64,000 nucleotides of DNA from Flavobacteriales bacterium UBA952. GTDB lineage: Bacteria; Bacteroidota; Bacteroidia; Flavobacteriales_D; Crocinitomicaceae. Both the position numbers and the translations under genes were made by a program. Shown here one piece after another: positions 8,349-17,606 of the stretch (position 1 is its first letter; the number at the start of each line of letters is the position of its first letter). Location of the stretch: assembly GCA_002293185.1 (NCBI GenBank), contig DBCS01000004.1:1-64000 (forward strand). The letters run 5' to 3'. The notes beneath the pieces were generated by a model that did not search any database, had not been told where the DNA came from, and was given only the letters and a program-made list of their open reading frames with translations.

Positions 8349-10757
8349 ATGAAATTATTCTACATCTTGCTGCTTGGCATGATTATGATACCTTTTGTAA
8401 ACAATGCACAGCTTACTTTTGAAGTTCGCGACGCCTATACATTTGAACCCATAAATGGTCTTATAATTCAATCCTCTTCCAAAGTCACGTTATTGTCAAA
8501 CTCCATTTACGAAATAACCGGACAAGCACCGTTTAACGTTGATATCCTACATCCAGATTATGAACCATACGTCTTGACCATTCCAAATGTTGGAAGCGCT
8601 CAAGCAATAATTGTTTATTTGGTCCCGAATATGCAAACAGAAAATGAAACTGTTGTATCTGCCAATAAAACAGCTGAAAAGCGAAAAGATGTAGCCCAGA
8701 AAATTCAGGTCGTTAGGGCTTCTGAGCTACAGTTTCAACAACAAACTTCAATGGCCGACGTCCTTGCCAATTCAGGATCAATTTTTGTGCAAAAAAGTCA
8801 ATTAGGCGGTGGTAGCCCAATCATGAGAGGTTTTGAAACCAACAAAGTATTGCTTGTGGTAGACGGAATTCGAATGAACAATGCCATCTACCGCGGCGGA
8901 CACCTTCAAAATGTGCTCACCCTCGACCAAGCCAATATGGATAGAGTCGAGCTCGTTTTTGGCCCGGGTTCGGTTATATATGGTTCTGATGCAATCGGGG
9001 GCGTCATGAGTTTCCAAACCAAAAAACCAATACTGAGTACTACCGACCAACTACTTGTGCGCAGTGGAGCTTATCTGCGGGGTTTTTCTGCCGGTGCCGG
9101 ATATGCAGCAAATGCACAAGTAAACATCGGCACCAAGCGCTTTGCCTCCTTGACATCCATATCCTATGCGCATTATGGCGACCTTCGCCAAGGTAAAAAC
9201 CGCTCAACAGCAATTGGCAATTTAGGTTATCGCCCTTGGTATGTAACTACCATTAATGGTATGGATAGCATGGTCGTAAATGCCGATAGTAGTTTACAAG
9301 TCGGTTCTGGCTACCAACAATACGACATACTTCAGAAATTCACATGGGTACAGAAGCCTGGGGTGGTCCATCACCTCAACATACAATTATCAAATTCAAG
9401 TGATATCAATCGCTATGACCGGCTTACACTTATGTCTGGTTTCAAACCAAGATTTGCAGAATGGTATTATGGCCCGCAATTTAGACTTCTTGCAGCTTAC
9501 ACCCTTGATTTAAGCAAGCCTACTAAATACTATGACAACGCACGTATCATTCTTGCCTATCAGGGGATCGAGGAAAGCCGCATGGATAGAAGTTTCCAGC
9601 AAGTAAACTTGAATCACCGCATCGAGCAACTCGATATTTACACGCTCAACGCCGACTTCATGAAGAAAAGAGGCGCACACGAGTGGCGTTATGGTGGCGA
9701 GGCTTATTTGAATCTCGTGCATTCAACAGCGTTTACCAAACACATCTTGACCGGAGCGCAAACTCCCTTGGACACCCGCTACCCAGACGGCGGTTCTTCT
9801 ATGAATGGAGCAGCTCTTTACGTATCGCATACGTTCGAACTTTCAGATCATTTCATTATTAACGACGGTATACGCTTGTCACAGGTGGGTTTGCAAGCAC
9901 AATTTAACGATCAGTTATTTTTCCCTTTCCCGTACAACCAAATAAAACAAGATCACCATGCAATTAACGGAAATTTAGGGCTCATTTATATGCCATTTTC
10001 AAAATTGCGCATTACACTCAATGGTTCTACCGCATTTAGAGCACCCAACGTAGATGACCTTACCAAAGTTTTTGAATCCGTACCTGGTAACGTGATCGTA
10101 CCCAATCCAAATTTGAGATCGGAATACGCCTATAATGCAGAATTTGGTTTTCAGTACCAGTTCATGAAAAAAAGTAACTTAGGCTTTCATTTATATCAAA
10201 CCTATTTGACTAATGTGCTTTCTGTGCAAAAAGGCATATTCAATGGTGCTGATAGTATATTTTACGATGGTCAAATGAGTCAAGTCTTGACTACTTCCAA
10301 TAGCGGTAATGCCTATGTAAGAGGTTTCGAAGCTTTCTTGCAAGCGCAACTCACATCTCGTTTACAGCTGTCAGGTACCTTCAACTATACATTTGGCCGT
10401 ATCTTGACCGATACCATACCCTATCCATTAGATCATATTGCTCCGGCTTTTGGAAAAATAAGTTTGCGTTATGCACTGCTACACAACAAACTAAAGTTAG
10501 AGGGTTTTGCAATGTATGCCGGCTGGAAACACCTCGAGGATTACAATTTTATTGGTGAGGATAATTTTGCCTTCGCAACTCCTAATGGAATGCCTAGTTG
10601 GTATACGCTCAATATCAGAGCAAATTACAATGTCAATAATGAGTTGAGCCTACAACTTGCCTGTGAAAACATTTTGGATCGAAATTACCGCATGTTTGGC
10701 TCCAATATCTCTGCTCCCGGCAGAAATTTTATCCTGACTTTCAGAGGGAATTTTTAA
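8349..10757 (+). CDS. TonB-dependent outer-membrane receptor, hemoglobin/heme-type plug
   Basis: The 802-residue protein has a signal peptide (residues 1-20, ending NNAQ), a short beta-sandwich carboxypeptidase-regulatory-like domain (about 21-100), a plug and a 22-strand barrel. Plug motifs include GGSPIMRGFETNKVLLVVDGIRM split around residues 155-178 and VFGPGSVIYGSDAIGGV near 203-219, which are characteristic of the heme/hemoglobin receptor branch. The barrel C-terminus shows ENILDRNYRMFGSNI and ends in a Phe (LTFRGNF). Transport of heme or another chelate across the outer membrane is inferred from the family only; no heme lyase or TonB gene is near. Confidence 0.88.
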   Translation: MKLFYILLLGMIMIPFVNNAQLTFEVRDAYTFEPINGLIIQSSSKVTLLSNSIYEITGQAPFNVDILHPDYEPYVLTIPNVGSAQAIIVYLVPNMQTENETVVSANKTAEKRKDVAQKIQVVRASELQFQQQTSMADVLANSGSIFVQKSQLGGGSPIMRGFETNKVLLVVDGIRMNNAIYRGGHLQNVLTLDQANMDRVELVFGPGSVIYGSDAIGGVMSFQTKKPILSTTDQLLVRSGAYLRGFSAGAGYAANAQVNIGTKRFASLTSISYAHYGDLRQGKNRSTAIGNLGYRPWYVTTINGMDSMVVNADSSLQVGSGYQQYDILQKFTWVQKPGVVHHLNIQLSNSSDINRYDRLTLMSGFKPRFAEWYYGPQFRLLAAYTLDLSKPTKYYDNARIILAYQGIEESRMDRSFQQVNLNHRIEQLDIYTLNADFMKKRGAHEWRYGGEAYLNLVHSTAFTKHILTGAQTPLDTRYPDGGSSMNGAALYVSHTFELSDHFIINDGIRLSQVGLQAQFNDQLFFPFPYNQIKQDHHAINGNLGLIYMPFSKLRITLNGSTAFRAPNVDDLTKVFESVPGNVIVPNPNLRSEYAYNAEFGFQYQFMKKSNLGFHLYQTYLTNVLSVQKGIFNGADSIFYDGQMSQVLTTSNSGNAYVRGFEAFLQAQLTSRLQLSGTFNYTFGRILTDTIPYPLDHIAPAFGKISLRYALLHNKLKLEGFAMYAGWKHLEDYNFIGEDNFAFATPNGMPSWYTLNIRANYNVNNELSLQLACENILDRNYRMFGSNISAPGRNFILTFRGNF

Positions 10758-10782
10758 AGTCCAAATAGGTACCTTTTAGTCC

Positions 10783-11553
10783 TTATTTTTTGGCATCTTT
10801 GGTCAAATACTTTGCTTCGCTTTCTAGATAGAAAAAGGTGTATTTGATGCGCTCTATTGGCTTGATTTTAGGAATATAAGTGTTTTTGTCTGCACCAGTT
10901 GGAAGTGCTTCGAGTTTACCCTCGAGTACAAAGATGTTTTTTTGCGGTCCATAAGAGCCCGCACCATAGTCAAAATGATACGCTTCGGTAAGCGGTGTTC
11001 CCAAACCATCAAAATTTTTGAATTGAAAAATTCGTCTTGGGGTATGATTACTCACGGTATAAAAATCTTTGTAACTCGCATTGCGAATTCTAAAATCGAT
11101 TAGAATGTCTTGATAGTCTGGGGAGCTAATATTTTGAAATTGAACCTGGAGTGGCAATAAAGGCGATGATGGGATAGAAATAGGAGGGGAGAGCATATCT
11201 AGTTTACCATCAAAAAAGAAAAAATAATTGAAGTTACCCATGTAGCCAAGTTCAGCTCTTTTGGCTGGGTTGGCAGAAGCCATCGCTTCTTTCATGGCAA
11301 AATCGAGCCGATTCACCGTAACTATAGCATCTTCAATTCCATCGGCATCCAGTTGTGCTCGATAGATTTTGAGCTCAACTTGCTCATTGGCCTGAATTCC
11401 CAATTTGGCACGTACCATTCGGTCCGCATAGGTGGCCAGTGATTGCTTGCCTTTTAATGCAGGCCCTTCAACTAATGGTTGGTCGTTGGTTTCATTGTTT
11501 TGCTCCTTGCAAGACATGAACAAAAGTGGTAGGAGGACAAGAATGTATTTCAC
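10783..11553 (-). CDS. Lipoprotein of unknown function
   Basis: Starting at the GTG codon at 11553, this 256-residue protein opens with KYILVLLPLLFMSC, a textbook lipoprotein signal in which Cys would be lipidated. The rest is soluble, with one aromatic strand-rich stretch (YNFFFFFDGKLD is close to MGNFNYFFFFDGKL) and no family I recognise. The open frame continues to an ATG at 11595, but that form would place 14 extra residues before the signal. A TAnnTTTG box at 11558-11565 sits between the two candidates and four bases before the GTG, which supports the shorter form. Confidence 0.65.
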   Translation of the reverse strand: MKYILVLLPLLFMSCKEQNNETNDQPLVEGPALKGKQSLATYADRMVRAKLGIQANEQVELKIYRAQLDADGIEDAIVTVNRLDFAMKEAMASANPAKRAELGYMGNFNYFFFFDGKLDMLSPPISIPSSPLLPLQVQFQNISSPDYQDILIDFRIRNASYKDFYTVSNHTPRRIFQFKNFDGLGTPLTEAYHFDYGAGSYGPQKNIFVLEGKLEALPTGADKNTYIPKIKPIERIKYTFFYLESEAKYLTKDAKK

Positions 11554-11557
11554 ACTA

Positions 11558-11565
11558 CAAATATA
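11558..11565 (-). promoter_or_regulatory. -7 box four bases before the lipoprotein GTG start
   Basis: The minus strand reads TATATTTG, then TAGT, then GTG. If the box is real, transcription begins at or next to the start codon and the mRNA is leaderless. Confidence 0.5.
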
Positions 11566-11727
11566 ACGATGTCTTTTGAGAACGTTTATAAACATTTTAA
11601 GGAGGAGTACGCGTAAAAAATGTGGATAAAATCAAAAAATCTGCAGTTAAGTTAAAGTACTCATAATAAGAATCATAAAGATCTCTATTTACTTTGTTTG
11701 ATGATATTGAAACGCGAAATTGAAACC

Positions 11728-11743
11728 TTGGCACAATTCTAGC
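11728..11743 (+). promoter_or_regulatory. Sigma-54-like (-24/-12) promoter
   Basis: The sequence TTGGCACAATTCTAGC matches the sigma-54 pattern TTGGCACnnnnnTTGC in 10 of 11 fixed positions. The invariant GG (11730-11731) and GC (11742-11743) are ten bases apart, as required. A start of transcription about 12 bases downstream would fall near 11755, 18 bases before the ATG at 11773. No activator site is recognisable upstream. Confidence 0.55.
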
Positions 11744-11772
11744 GTATCAATGCCCAAACCAAAACAAACGAC

Positions 11773-11964
11773 ATGACCACAAGTATTCAATCTCTCCGCA
11801 GCAAATCAATTCGTCAAGCGAAATTGAAATTAGACCAGCACCGTGTATTGGGTGTGAAAAGTCCGTTAAATATTTTTGAAGTCGCAGATTTATTAGATAG
11901 TATCCGATTTACAGAAGAAAAGCTCAATACAGAACCGCATGGTTTTGCGTTGATTCTCAATTAA
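11773..11964 (+). CDS. Orphan small protein, 63 residues
   Basis: The ORF encodes a basic N-terminal half (MTTSIQSLRSKSIRQAKLKL) followed by a mixed half containing IFEVADLLDSIRFTEEKL. It has no signal peptide, no membrane segment and no cysteines. It is supported as a real gene by the sigma-54-like promoter in front, a strong terminator directly behind, and the lack of any competing gene in the 11596-12019 stretch. I recognise no family. The upstream 177 bases (11596-11772) hold nothing else I can name. Confidence 0.6.
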   Translation: MTTSIQSLRSKSIRQAKLKLDQHRVLGVKSPLNIFEVADLLDSIRFTEEKLNTEPHGFALILN

Positions 11965-11992
11965 TTCCTTTTAAGATTTATAGCTTTTCAAT

Positions 11993-12018
11993 AAAAGGAC
12001 TCGAATGCGGGTCCTTTT
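11993..12018. terminator. Bidirectional intrinsic terminator
   Basis: AAAAGGAC (11993-12000) pairs perfectly with GTCCTTTT (12011-12018) around a ten-base loop, and a T run follows on the plus strand with an A run in front for the minus strand. It separates the small orphan gene from mnmA, whose TAA stop at 12020-12022 lies in the T run. Confidence 0.75.
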
Positions 12019-12019
12019 T

Positions 12020-13195
12020 TTATGCAATGACCCCTGATCCTAGGAGTTCATTGTCTAGGTACCATGCGGCAAACTGCCCTGGCGTAATGCCCTTTTGCTT
12101 GGTTTCAAATAGGATGTAAAATTCCTTTTGTTTTTTGATCAGCTGTGCCTTTTGTAGCGGTTGCCGATAACGGATCCGAACCAAACATGGCAGCACCCCC
12201 GTATTTTCAAAAGTAGGGTGAACGCGCAACCACGATAGCGTATCTGCTTCTAATTTTAGCGCCCAACGGTTCAGACCCGGATGCAATTCAGTCTGGCCAC
12301 TGTATACTATGTTTTGAATCGTATCTAAACCAACCACAAAACTGGGTTCAGGTCTTCCGCCAATATGTAAACCCTTGCGTTGACCAATTGTGTAATAATG
12401 TGCACCTTGGTGGGTAGTCACTTGTTTTCCATTGGTCGGGATATAAGAAAATGGAGCAGCAAGCGCTTCAATCTGTTCGAGTGAAGGCTCGAGCTTTTGG
12501 TAAGCCTCAAAAACAGGCAAATGAGGTGAAACTTCAATTACGGCCCCTTCTTTTGGCGCCAATTGTTGTTGTAAAAAAGTGGGGAGTGCTATTTTTCCTA
12601 CAAAACAAAGCCCTTGTGAATCTTTTTTGGCGGCCGTAATGAGTCCATGATCAAGTGCAATTTTTCTTACCTCTGATTTTTGCAAGTGCCCGATAGGGAA
12701 TAGTGCTTTTTCGAGTTGTGCTTGACTTAATTGGCATAAAAAATAGGATTGATCTTTACCGGGGTCAGCTCCGGCAAGCAGGCTAAAGCTGCCATCATTG
12801 TTTTCTCGACGTTGGCAATAATGACCCGTAGCTACGTAGTCTGCACCGAGGTCTAGTGCTGCTTTTAAAAACACATCAAATTTGATTTCTCTGTTGCAGA
12901 GAATATCTGGGTTTGGGGTCCGGCCAACTTGGTATTCCTTGAACATGTAGTTGACAATTCGCTCTTTATATTCTTCTGATAAATCAATGACTTGAAATGG
13001 AATGCCTAGTTGCTGTGCAATGAGTAAAGCATCATTGGAGTCGTCTATCCATGGGCATTCGTCGGAGAGCGTCACGCTTTGGTCGTGCCAATTGCGCATG
13101 AACATACCGATGACCTCATAACCTTGTTGTTGCAGTAATAAGGCAGCAACGCTGGAGTCTACACCACCAGAAAGACCTACAACTACGCGTTTCAT
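12020..13195 (-). CDS. mnmA: tRNA-specific 2-thiouridylase MnmA
   Basis: The 391-residue enzyme thiolates uridine 34 of tRNA-Lys, -Glu and -Gln in the cytoplasm, using ATP and sulfur from a cysteine desulfurase relay. The PP-loop is GLSGGVDSS at residues 7-15. The catalytic cysteine pair is Cys99 (NPDILCN) and Cys196 (SQGLCFVG). TGHYC near 122-126 and YTIGQRKGLHIGG are further family signatures, and the length fits. A TAnnTTTG box ends four bases before the ATG, so the gene probably has its own promoter although it follows other minus-strand genes closely. A cysteine desulfurase gene lies at 45029. Confidence 0.97.
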   Translation of the reverse strand: MKRVVVGLSGGVDSSVAALLLQQQGYEVIGMFMRNWHDQSVTLSDECPWIDDSNDALLIAQQLGIPFQVIDLSEEYKERIVNYMFKEYQVGRTPNPDILCNREIKFDVFLKAALDLGADYVATGHYCQRRENNDGSFSLLAGADPGKDQSYFLCQLSQAQLEKALFPIGHLQKSEVRKIALDHGLITAAKKDSQGLCFVGKIALPTFLQQQLAPKEGAVIEVSPHLPVFEAYQKLEPSLEQIEALAAPFSYIPTNGKQVTTHQGAHYYTIGQRKGLHIGGRPEPSFVVGLDTIQNIVYSGQTELHPGLNRWALKLEADTLSWLRVHPTFENTGVLPCLVRIRYRQPLQKAQLIKKQKEFYILFETKQKGITPGQFAAWYLDNELLGSGVIA

Positions 13196-13199
13196 GAAA

Positions 13200-13207
13200 C
13201 AAATTTA
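13200..13207 (-). promoter_or_regulatory. -7 box four bases before mnmA start
   Basis: The minus strand reads TAAATTTG-TTTC-ATG. The spacing implies a leaderless or nearly leaderless mnmA mRNA. Confidence 0.5.
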
Positions 13208-13214
13208 CATCTTC

Positions 13215-16025
13215 TTAGTGGATCACATGAAGAAAGCCCTGTCTTTTCTGATCTCCGCTGGTAAAGACATAGAAATAAATACCTTCCGGTAAGGATTCAC
13301 CATTTTCATTTTTACCTTCAAAGGTTTTTTGTGATGAATTTGTATTAAAGACCATTTGTCCCCAACGGTTGAGAATCTGCAACTCGAAACTTGCGCAATT
13401 TTCATAGAGTGAATCAATTGCCCAACGGTGATTATCAGCATTGCTATTGGTTGAAATGATATTTGGGAAGACCATCTCCTCCAATAGAATTGACTCAATG
13501 ATATCGATGCTGCCATTGGCGTTGTAACTACAGCCATTGGTGAGGTTTAAGGTAAAGAGATAAGGAATGGTGCCAGCTGGTTCAAGGTTCAAGGTGAGCG
13601 GATTCTGGTTGTAACTGCTATTATTGATCATCCATTCCAAATTTTGAACGGCTGTTACGGGCACATCAAAAAGAGCCTGAAATGTGGCTACTTGTCCGCA
13701 AGTATCTTGGGTGCTCAGCGTGATTTGTGGCACAGCAAGAAGTTGAAAGGTTTGGGTGCTGGTATCACTGCATCCGGCTGAACTTTCTAATATGAGGCTA
13801 GCAGTATAGCTGCCACTCTGATTGTATGAATAACTTGATGGAATATTGGCTAGTATTTGGCCGTCGCCAGGCAGAAAAGTAGCTTGAATAGATGTTCCAT
13901 TCATTGGTGTTCCTGTCCATGTACTTTGGTTGGTAAGGTTCACCGTTTGCCCATCGCAAAGCGGATCAATTAAAAATGAAACAATCGGGTAAGGATTGAA
14001 AACCACTTCAAAGGTATCGCTATTGGAACAACCGAGCATACTCGTTATAGTAACAGTAAATGTTTCTATGCTTCCGTTGTTGGATGTGAGCTCAAAAGAA
14101 AAAGGGTTGCCTATGCCAATTGTTTGTCCGTTTTGCATCCACTCAATTTGATTCAAGGGATCTTGCGGCGAAAGCACAGCAAGTGCGTTTAAATCGACCT
14201 CGGGACCGCATACGTTCATGGGGCCATTGTAGTTGATGCTTGGTTTGGCATATACACTGGCGGTAAGGGTATTTGGTGGAGAAATACATCCATTCGTATC
14301 AATAATAGAGAGTTGCGCGGTGTAGGCTCCTGGATTCAGCACAAGTTGAAAAGTATCTTGGATGCCGGTATTATTATCGAGGTCCCATAAATATTGACTG
14401 GCAGGGGAGTTGGTCCAAAAAGAAAGTGTATCACTTTCACAAATTGGTCCGTTTGTAAATAAGTTCGGTGCACTTGGATTATTATTGATCGTAAGGTCTA
14501 TAGTGTCTGGAACAATTGTGCAAGTTCCGGGTAAATAGCCAGAAATTGTGTATGTACCTGCATCAGAAAGTTGTGCTTGGGCAATTTGAAGTTGAGGACC
14601 TGATGCACTTAGGTTGTTTGGGCCAGACCAATTATAGGTTGCGCCAGTTAGGGTATTCGTCGTCAAAATGATCGGTTCTCCGACACAAAAGCTCTGGTCA
14701 TTGGCAGAAATTTGATATTGTGCGGCAGCAAAATCACTGAAGTAGCCATATCTGCAACCGCTTGAAGCTCCGCCGTGTACTACTCCTAAATGAAACTTAA
14801 AATTAGGGTTGTCTATCCTAGACGCTTGTTGCACACCAACAAAGTTTGTGGCATTAATTTGTGCAAATTTCCAAGCATTATTGGTTCCGGGAACGAAATT
14901 AAATAAGGCAGCATCAATTACACCTGGGTTTCCATTGAAAGTAAAATCGTTTTCACCTCCCGCGGGCACCAAAATATTAAGCGCAAAAAATTCACTAGTA
15001 GATCGAACAAACGCTACGGTATTCGAGCCAGTACAAACAATTGATGGAAGGATGGCGCCACCTACCTCACAGCCAAAACCTGTGGTGTGTAAAACATGAG
15101 TTGGGGCGCTTGTTTGTATCAAAACAGTTGGGTTACTGAGCGTATGTACAAAAGTTTCGGTTGCATTGATTGTTGCGACTAGGTTGCCGTCGACAGTGAT
15201 TTGTGTATTATTTTGGACGGCCACCACATAAATTTTGTCAGGTCCGTTTAAGTAGCCTTTTAAGACGATATACTCAGTTCCTAGGACTTGATTTGGAATA
15301 AGTTGGTCTCCCATGAGGTCTGCACAGCCGCCATATGGCCCTCCGTTCATGGAATCGTCGTGAATTGTTACTGCAATTGGAAAATTACTAGTTATTGTGG
15401 AGCCGCTTAGGTGCAGATTGGCCATTATAGAAACGGCCTCTGCTGAGTAGGTTTGCCCTTTTTGGAGGGTAATATTAAAAGGGATATTTGCAGCATGGCC
15501 AACAATAGCTTGCTTTGGATTGATTGTGATAACTGTATTGTTTTCCGTGGCTACGATATTGAAGCCAGAGCGTGCATAAGAAGCATTGTTGAGGAAACTT
15601 TGGGCAGGAACAATAAAAGAGGTGCCCAAAGAATTTTTTCCTTTAAGCGCAAAGATATCTGGGTTGCAATTACAAGTGGGGGTAACTTCGTAATAAGCCA
15701 TTATTGGCGCTGAGGCAGAAATTTTGAAGCCATAGGGTAGGGTTGTATTTGCTGGTTTGTTTTCAATTTGATCGATCCAAGTTGTTAAATTAAGGGTTTG
15801 CGCAGAATTGGCGGGTAAGGTGATGGTTTGACTTGGGAAAATCGGATTGGCAGGTTGGCTAACAGTTACCGTAGCCGCTTGGCTCAAAGAAGCAAAACGA
15901 AATACAATTGGGCGGTCTCCGTGGCTTTGGGCTACCTCAGGTGCTACAAACCAAAATAAAGTGTCGAGCTGAGCACTCGCTTTAAATTGAAAGAGGCAAA
16001 GCAAGAAAAAGAATAAGAACCGCAT
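13215..16025 (-). CDS. Large secreted protein with IgGFc-binding-like N-domain and T9SS type B sorting domain
   Basis: The 936-residue protein has a signal peptide (MRFLFFFLLCLFQFKASAQ). Residues about 20-430 resemble the N-terminal domain of IgGFc-binding-type proteins (EVTPTCNCNPDIFALKGKNS; DLMGDQLIPNQVLGTEYIVLK lies just after). Ig-like and PKD-like domains follow (NWSGPNNLSASG near 465; YNGPMNVCGP near 600; STQDTC near 770). The last ~85 residues form the gliding-motility-associated C-terminal domain: FPNIISTNSNADNHRW, LQILNRWGQMVF, GESLPEGIYFYV. This directs export through T9SS and attachment to the surface or SprF-dependent delivery. Substrate or adhesion target is unknown. Confidence 0.85.
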   Translation of the reverse strand: MRFLFFFLLCLFQFKASAQLDTLFWFVAPEVAQSHGDRPIVFRFASLSQAATVTVSQPANPIFPSQTITLPANSAQTLNLTTWIDQIENKPANTTLPYGFKISASAPIMAYYEVTPTCNCNPDIFALKGKNSLGTSFIVPAQSFLNNASYARSGFNIVATENNTVITINPKQAIVGHAANIPFNITLQKGQTYSAEAVSIMANLHLSGSTITSNFPIAVTIHDDSMNGGPYGGCADLMGDQLIPNQVLGTEYIVLKGYLNGPDKIYVVAVQNNTQITVDGNLVATINATETFVHTLSNPTVLIQTSAPTHVLHTTGFGCEVGGAILPSIVCTGSNTVAFVRSTSEFFALNILVPAGGENDFTFNGNPGVIDAALFNFVPGTNNAWKFAQINATNFVGVQQASRIDNPNFKFHLGVVHGGASSGCRYGYFSDFAAAQYQISANDQSFCVGEPIILTTNTLTGATYNWSGPNNLSASGPQLQIAQAQLSDAGTYTISGYLPGTCTIVPDTIDLTINNNPSAPNLFTNGPICESDTLSFWTNSPASQYLWDLDNNTGIQDTFQLVLNPGAYTAQLSIIDTNGCISPPNTLTASVYAKPSINYNGPMNVCGPEVDLNALAVLSPQDPLNQIEWMQNGQTIGIGNPFSFELTSNNGSIETFTVTITSMLGCSNSDTFEVVFNPYPIVSFLIDPLCDGQTVNLTNQSTWTGTPMNGTSIQATFLPGDGQILANIPSSYSYNQSGSYTASLILESSAGCSDTSTQTFQLLAVPQITLSTQDTCGQVATFQALFDVPVTAVQNLEWMINNSSYNQNPLTLNLEPAGTIPYLFTLNLTNGCSYNANGSIDIIESILLEEMVFPNIISTNSNADNHRWAIDSLYENCASFELQILNRWGQMVFNTNSSQKTFEGKNENGESLPEGIYFYVFTSGDQKRQGFLHVIH

Positions 16026-16049
16026 GATATAAAATTTATGAGCTTAAAA

Positions 16050-17606
16050 TTAAGGCCTTATCAAATGGTTTGCAATTTTTTCACTACAATTCATTCCATC
16101 GATTGCCGCAGATACGATACCCCCAGCATAACCTGCGCCTTCGGCAATAGGATATAAATTAGCAAATTTAACATGTTGAAAACTGTTGGGATCTCTAGGA
16201 ATCATTACAGGAGAGGAAGTGCGAGATTCAGGCGCATGCACTACTGCATCATTGGTGACAAACCCGGGCATTTTCTGATTAAAATCTAAAAATGCTTGTC
16301 TTAAACGCCGGTACACGAAGTCTGGAAGAATATCTTTGAGATTAACGCTTACAATACCGGGTTGATAAGACGACCTTGGGAAACTTAAAGTTTTGACGCC
16401 GTCTACAAAATCCTTGAGCCCCTGCGCAGGGACTTTTTGTGTTTTTCCGGCGGCTTCCCAACAGGCGCGCTCCACCTCTTTTTGAAAATCAAGACAAACA
16501 AAAGGAGAACTTGTTTTTGGGAAATCAGTTGGCTCAATGCTTACCACAATGCCTGAATTGGCATAAATATTATTGCGTTTAGAAGGCGACCAACCATTAG
16601 TTACGACTTCACCATCAGAAGTGGCACAAGGAGCTATAATTCCACCTGGGCACATACAAAAGGAATAGACACCTCTGTCCTCAACTTGTGTCACAAGGCT
16701 GTAAGAAGCCGGAGGTAGATAAGCGTCGTTGGTTCTTCCGTGGTATTGCAATCCGTCTATGTAGTCTTGTGTGTGTTCAACCCGAACGCCAAGCGCAAAA
16801 GGCTTGGCTTTGAGTTCGATTTGATGCCGGTGCAATAATTCAAAGATATCTCTAGCGGAGTGACCAGTAGCCAGAATGAGGTGCTCTACCTCAACTTGCT
16901 TGATTCCGTTGATTTGTATACTGGTAATTTTGTTTTGAATGTGTGAGATATCCGTGAGTTTGTGTTCAAAGTGAATTTCTCCGCCCGCTTCAATAATTTG
17001 ATGGCGAATAGCTTCGATGAGTTGAGGTAATTTATTGGTGCCTATATGCGGATGCGCATCTATTAAAATGTCTTCTTTTGCGCCAAATTGAACCAGCCAC
17101 TCCAGTACTTTTTGAATTGCGCCTCTCTTTTTAGACCGGGTATATAATTTTCCGTCGGAATAGGTGCCAGCACCACCTTCGCCAAAACAGTAATTAGATT
17201 CCGGATTGAGTTGCTGGTTTTTACTAAGTTGAGCGAGGTCACGGCGGCGCGCTCTCACATCTTTCCCGCGTTCAAAAATAATGGGCTTTATACCGTGTAC
17301 AATGGCTTCGAGCGCAGCAAAAAGGCCGGCTGGCCCCGCACCAATGATATGAACTTCTGTGGCGTTTGCTTTGAGTGGGCCAAAAGCCTGTGCTTGATAC
17401 CGCGGTGCTAATTTGGCATTGATGGCCACCTCAAAACTTGCATTGATTTTGATTTGTTTTTGGCGTGCATCAATACTGCGTTTACGCCATCTAAAATCAA
17501 GTGTTTGAGCTGCTTGAATGCCCAATTCTTGTCGAATGCGTTGTTCTAAAAAAACGGGGTCGGTTGCTTCTTCGGGGCTACAAGTAAAAAGAACAGTGGT
17601 GCTCAT
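16050..17606 (-). CDS. FAD-dependent oxidoreductase-like protein (COG2509 type)
   Basis: The 518-residue protein has a dinucleotide-binding fold in the middle, not at the start: VHIIGAGPAGLFAALEA at about 87-103, after an N-terminal domain of some 85 residues. CFGEGGAGTYSDGKLYTR near 140-158 and the C-terminal YPIAEGAGYAGGIVSAAIDG are hallmarks of the uncharacterised FAD-dependent dehydrogenase family COG2509. The ATG overlaps the porT stop by four bases (ATGA), so they are translationally coupled. The reaction catalysed by this family is not established as far as I know. Confidence 0.85.
   Translation of the reverse strand: MSTTVLFTCSPEEATDPVFLEQRIRQELGIQAAQTLDFRWRKRSIDARQKQIKINASFEVAINAKLAPRYQAQAFGPLKANATEVHIIGAGPAGLFAALEAIVHGIKPIIFERGKDVRARRRDLAQLSKNQQLNPESNYCFGEGGAGTYSDGKLYTRSKKRGAIQKVLEWLVQFGAKEDILIDAHPHIGTNKLPQLIEAIRHQIIEAGGEIHFEHKLTDISHIQNKITSIQINGIKQVEVEHLILATGHSARDIFELLHRHQIELKAKPFALGVRVEHTQDYIDGLQYHGRTNDAYLPPASYSLVTQVEDRGVYSFCMCPGGIIAPCATSDGEVVTNGWSPSKRNNIYANSGIVVSIEPTDFPKTSSPFVCLDFQKEVERACWEAAGKTQKVPAQGLKDFVDGVKTLSFPRSSYQPGIVSVNLKDILPDFVYRRLRQAFLDFNQKMPGFVTNDAVVHAPESRTSSPVMIPRDPNSFQHVKFANLYPIAEGAGYAGGIVSAAIDGMNCSEKIANHLIRP

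Noticed and set aside
13223..13537. A 104-codon second frame inside the T9SS type B protein gene
   Set aside because: It is a shifted frame over a conserved sorting domain; the true frame has all domain motifs.
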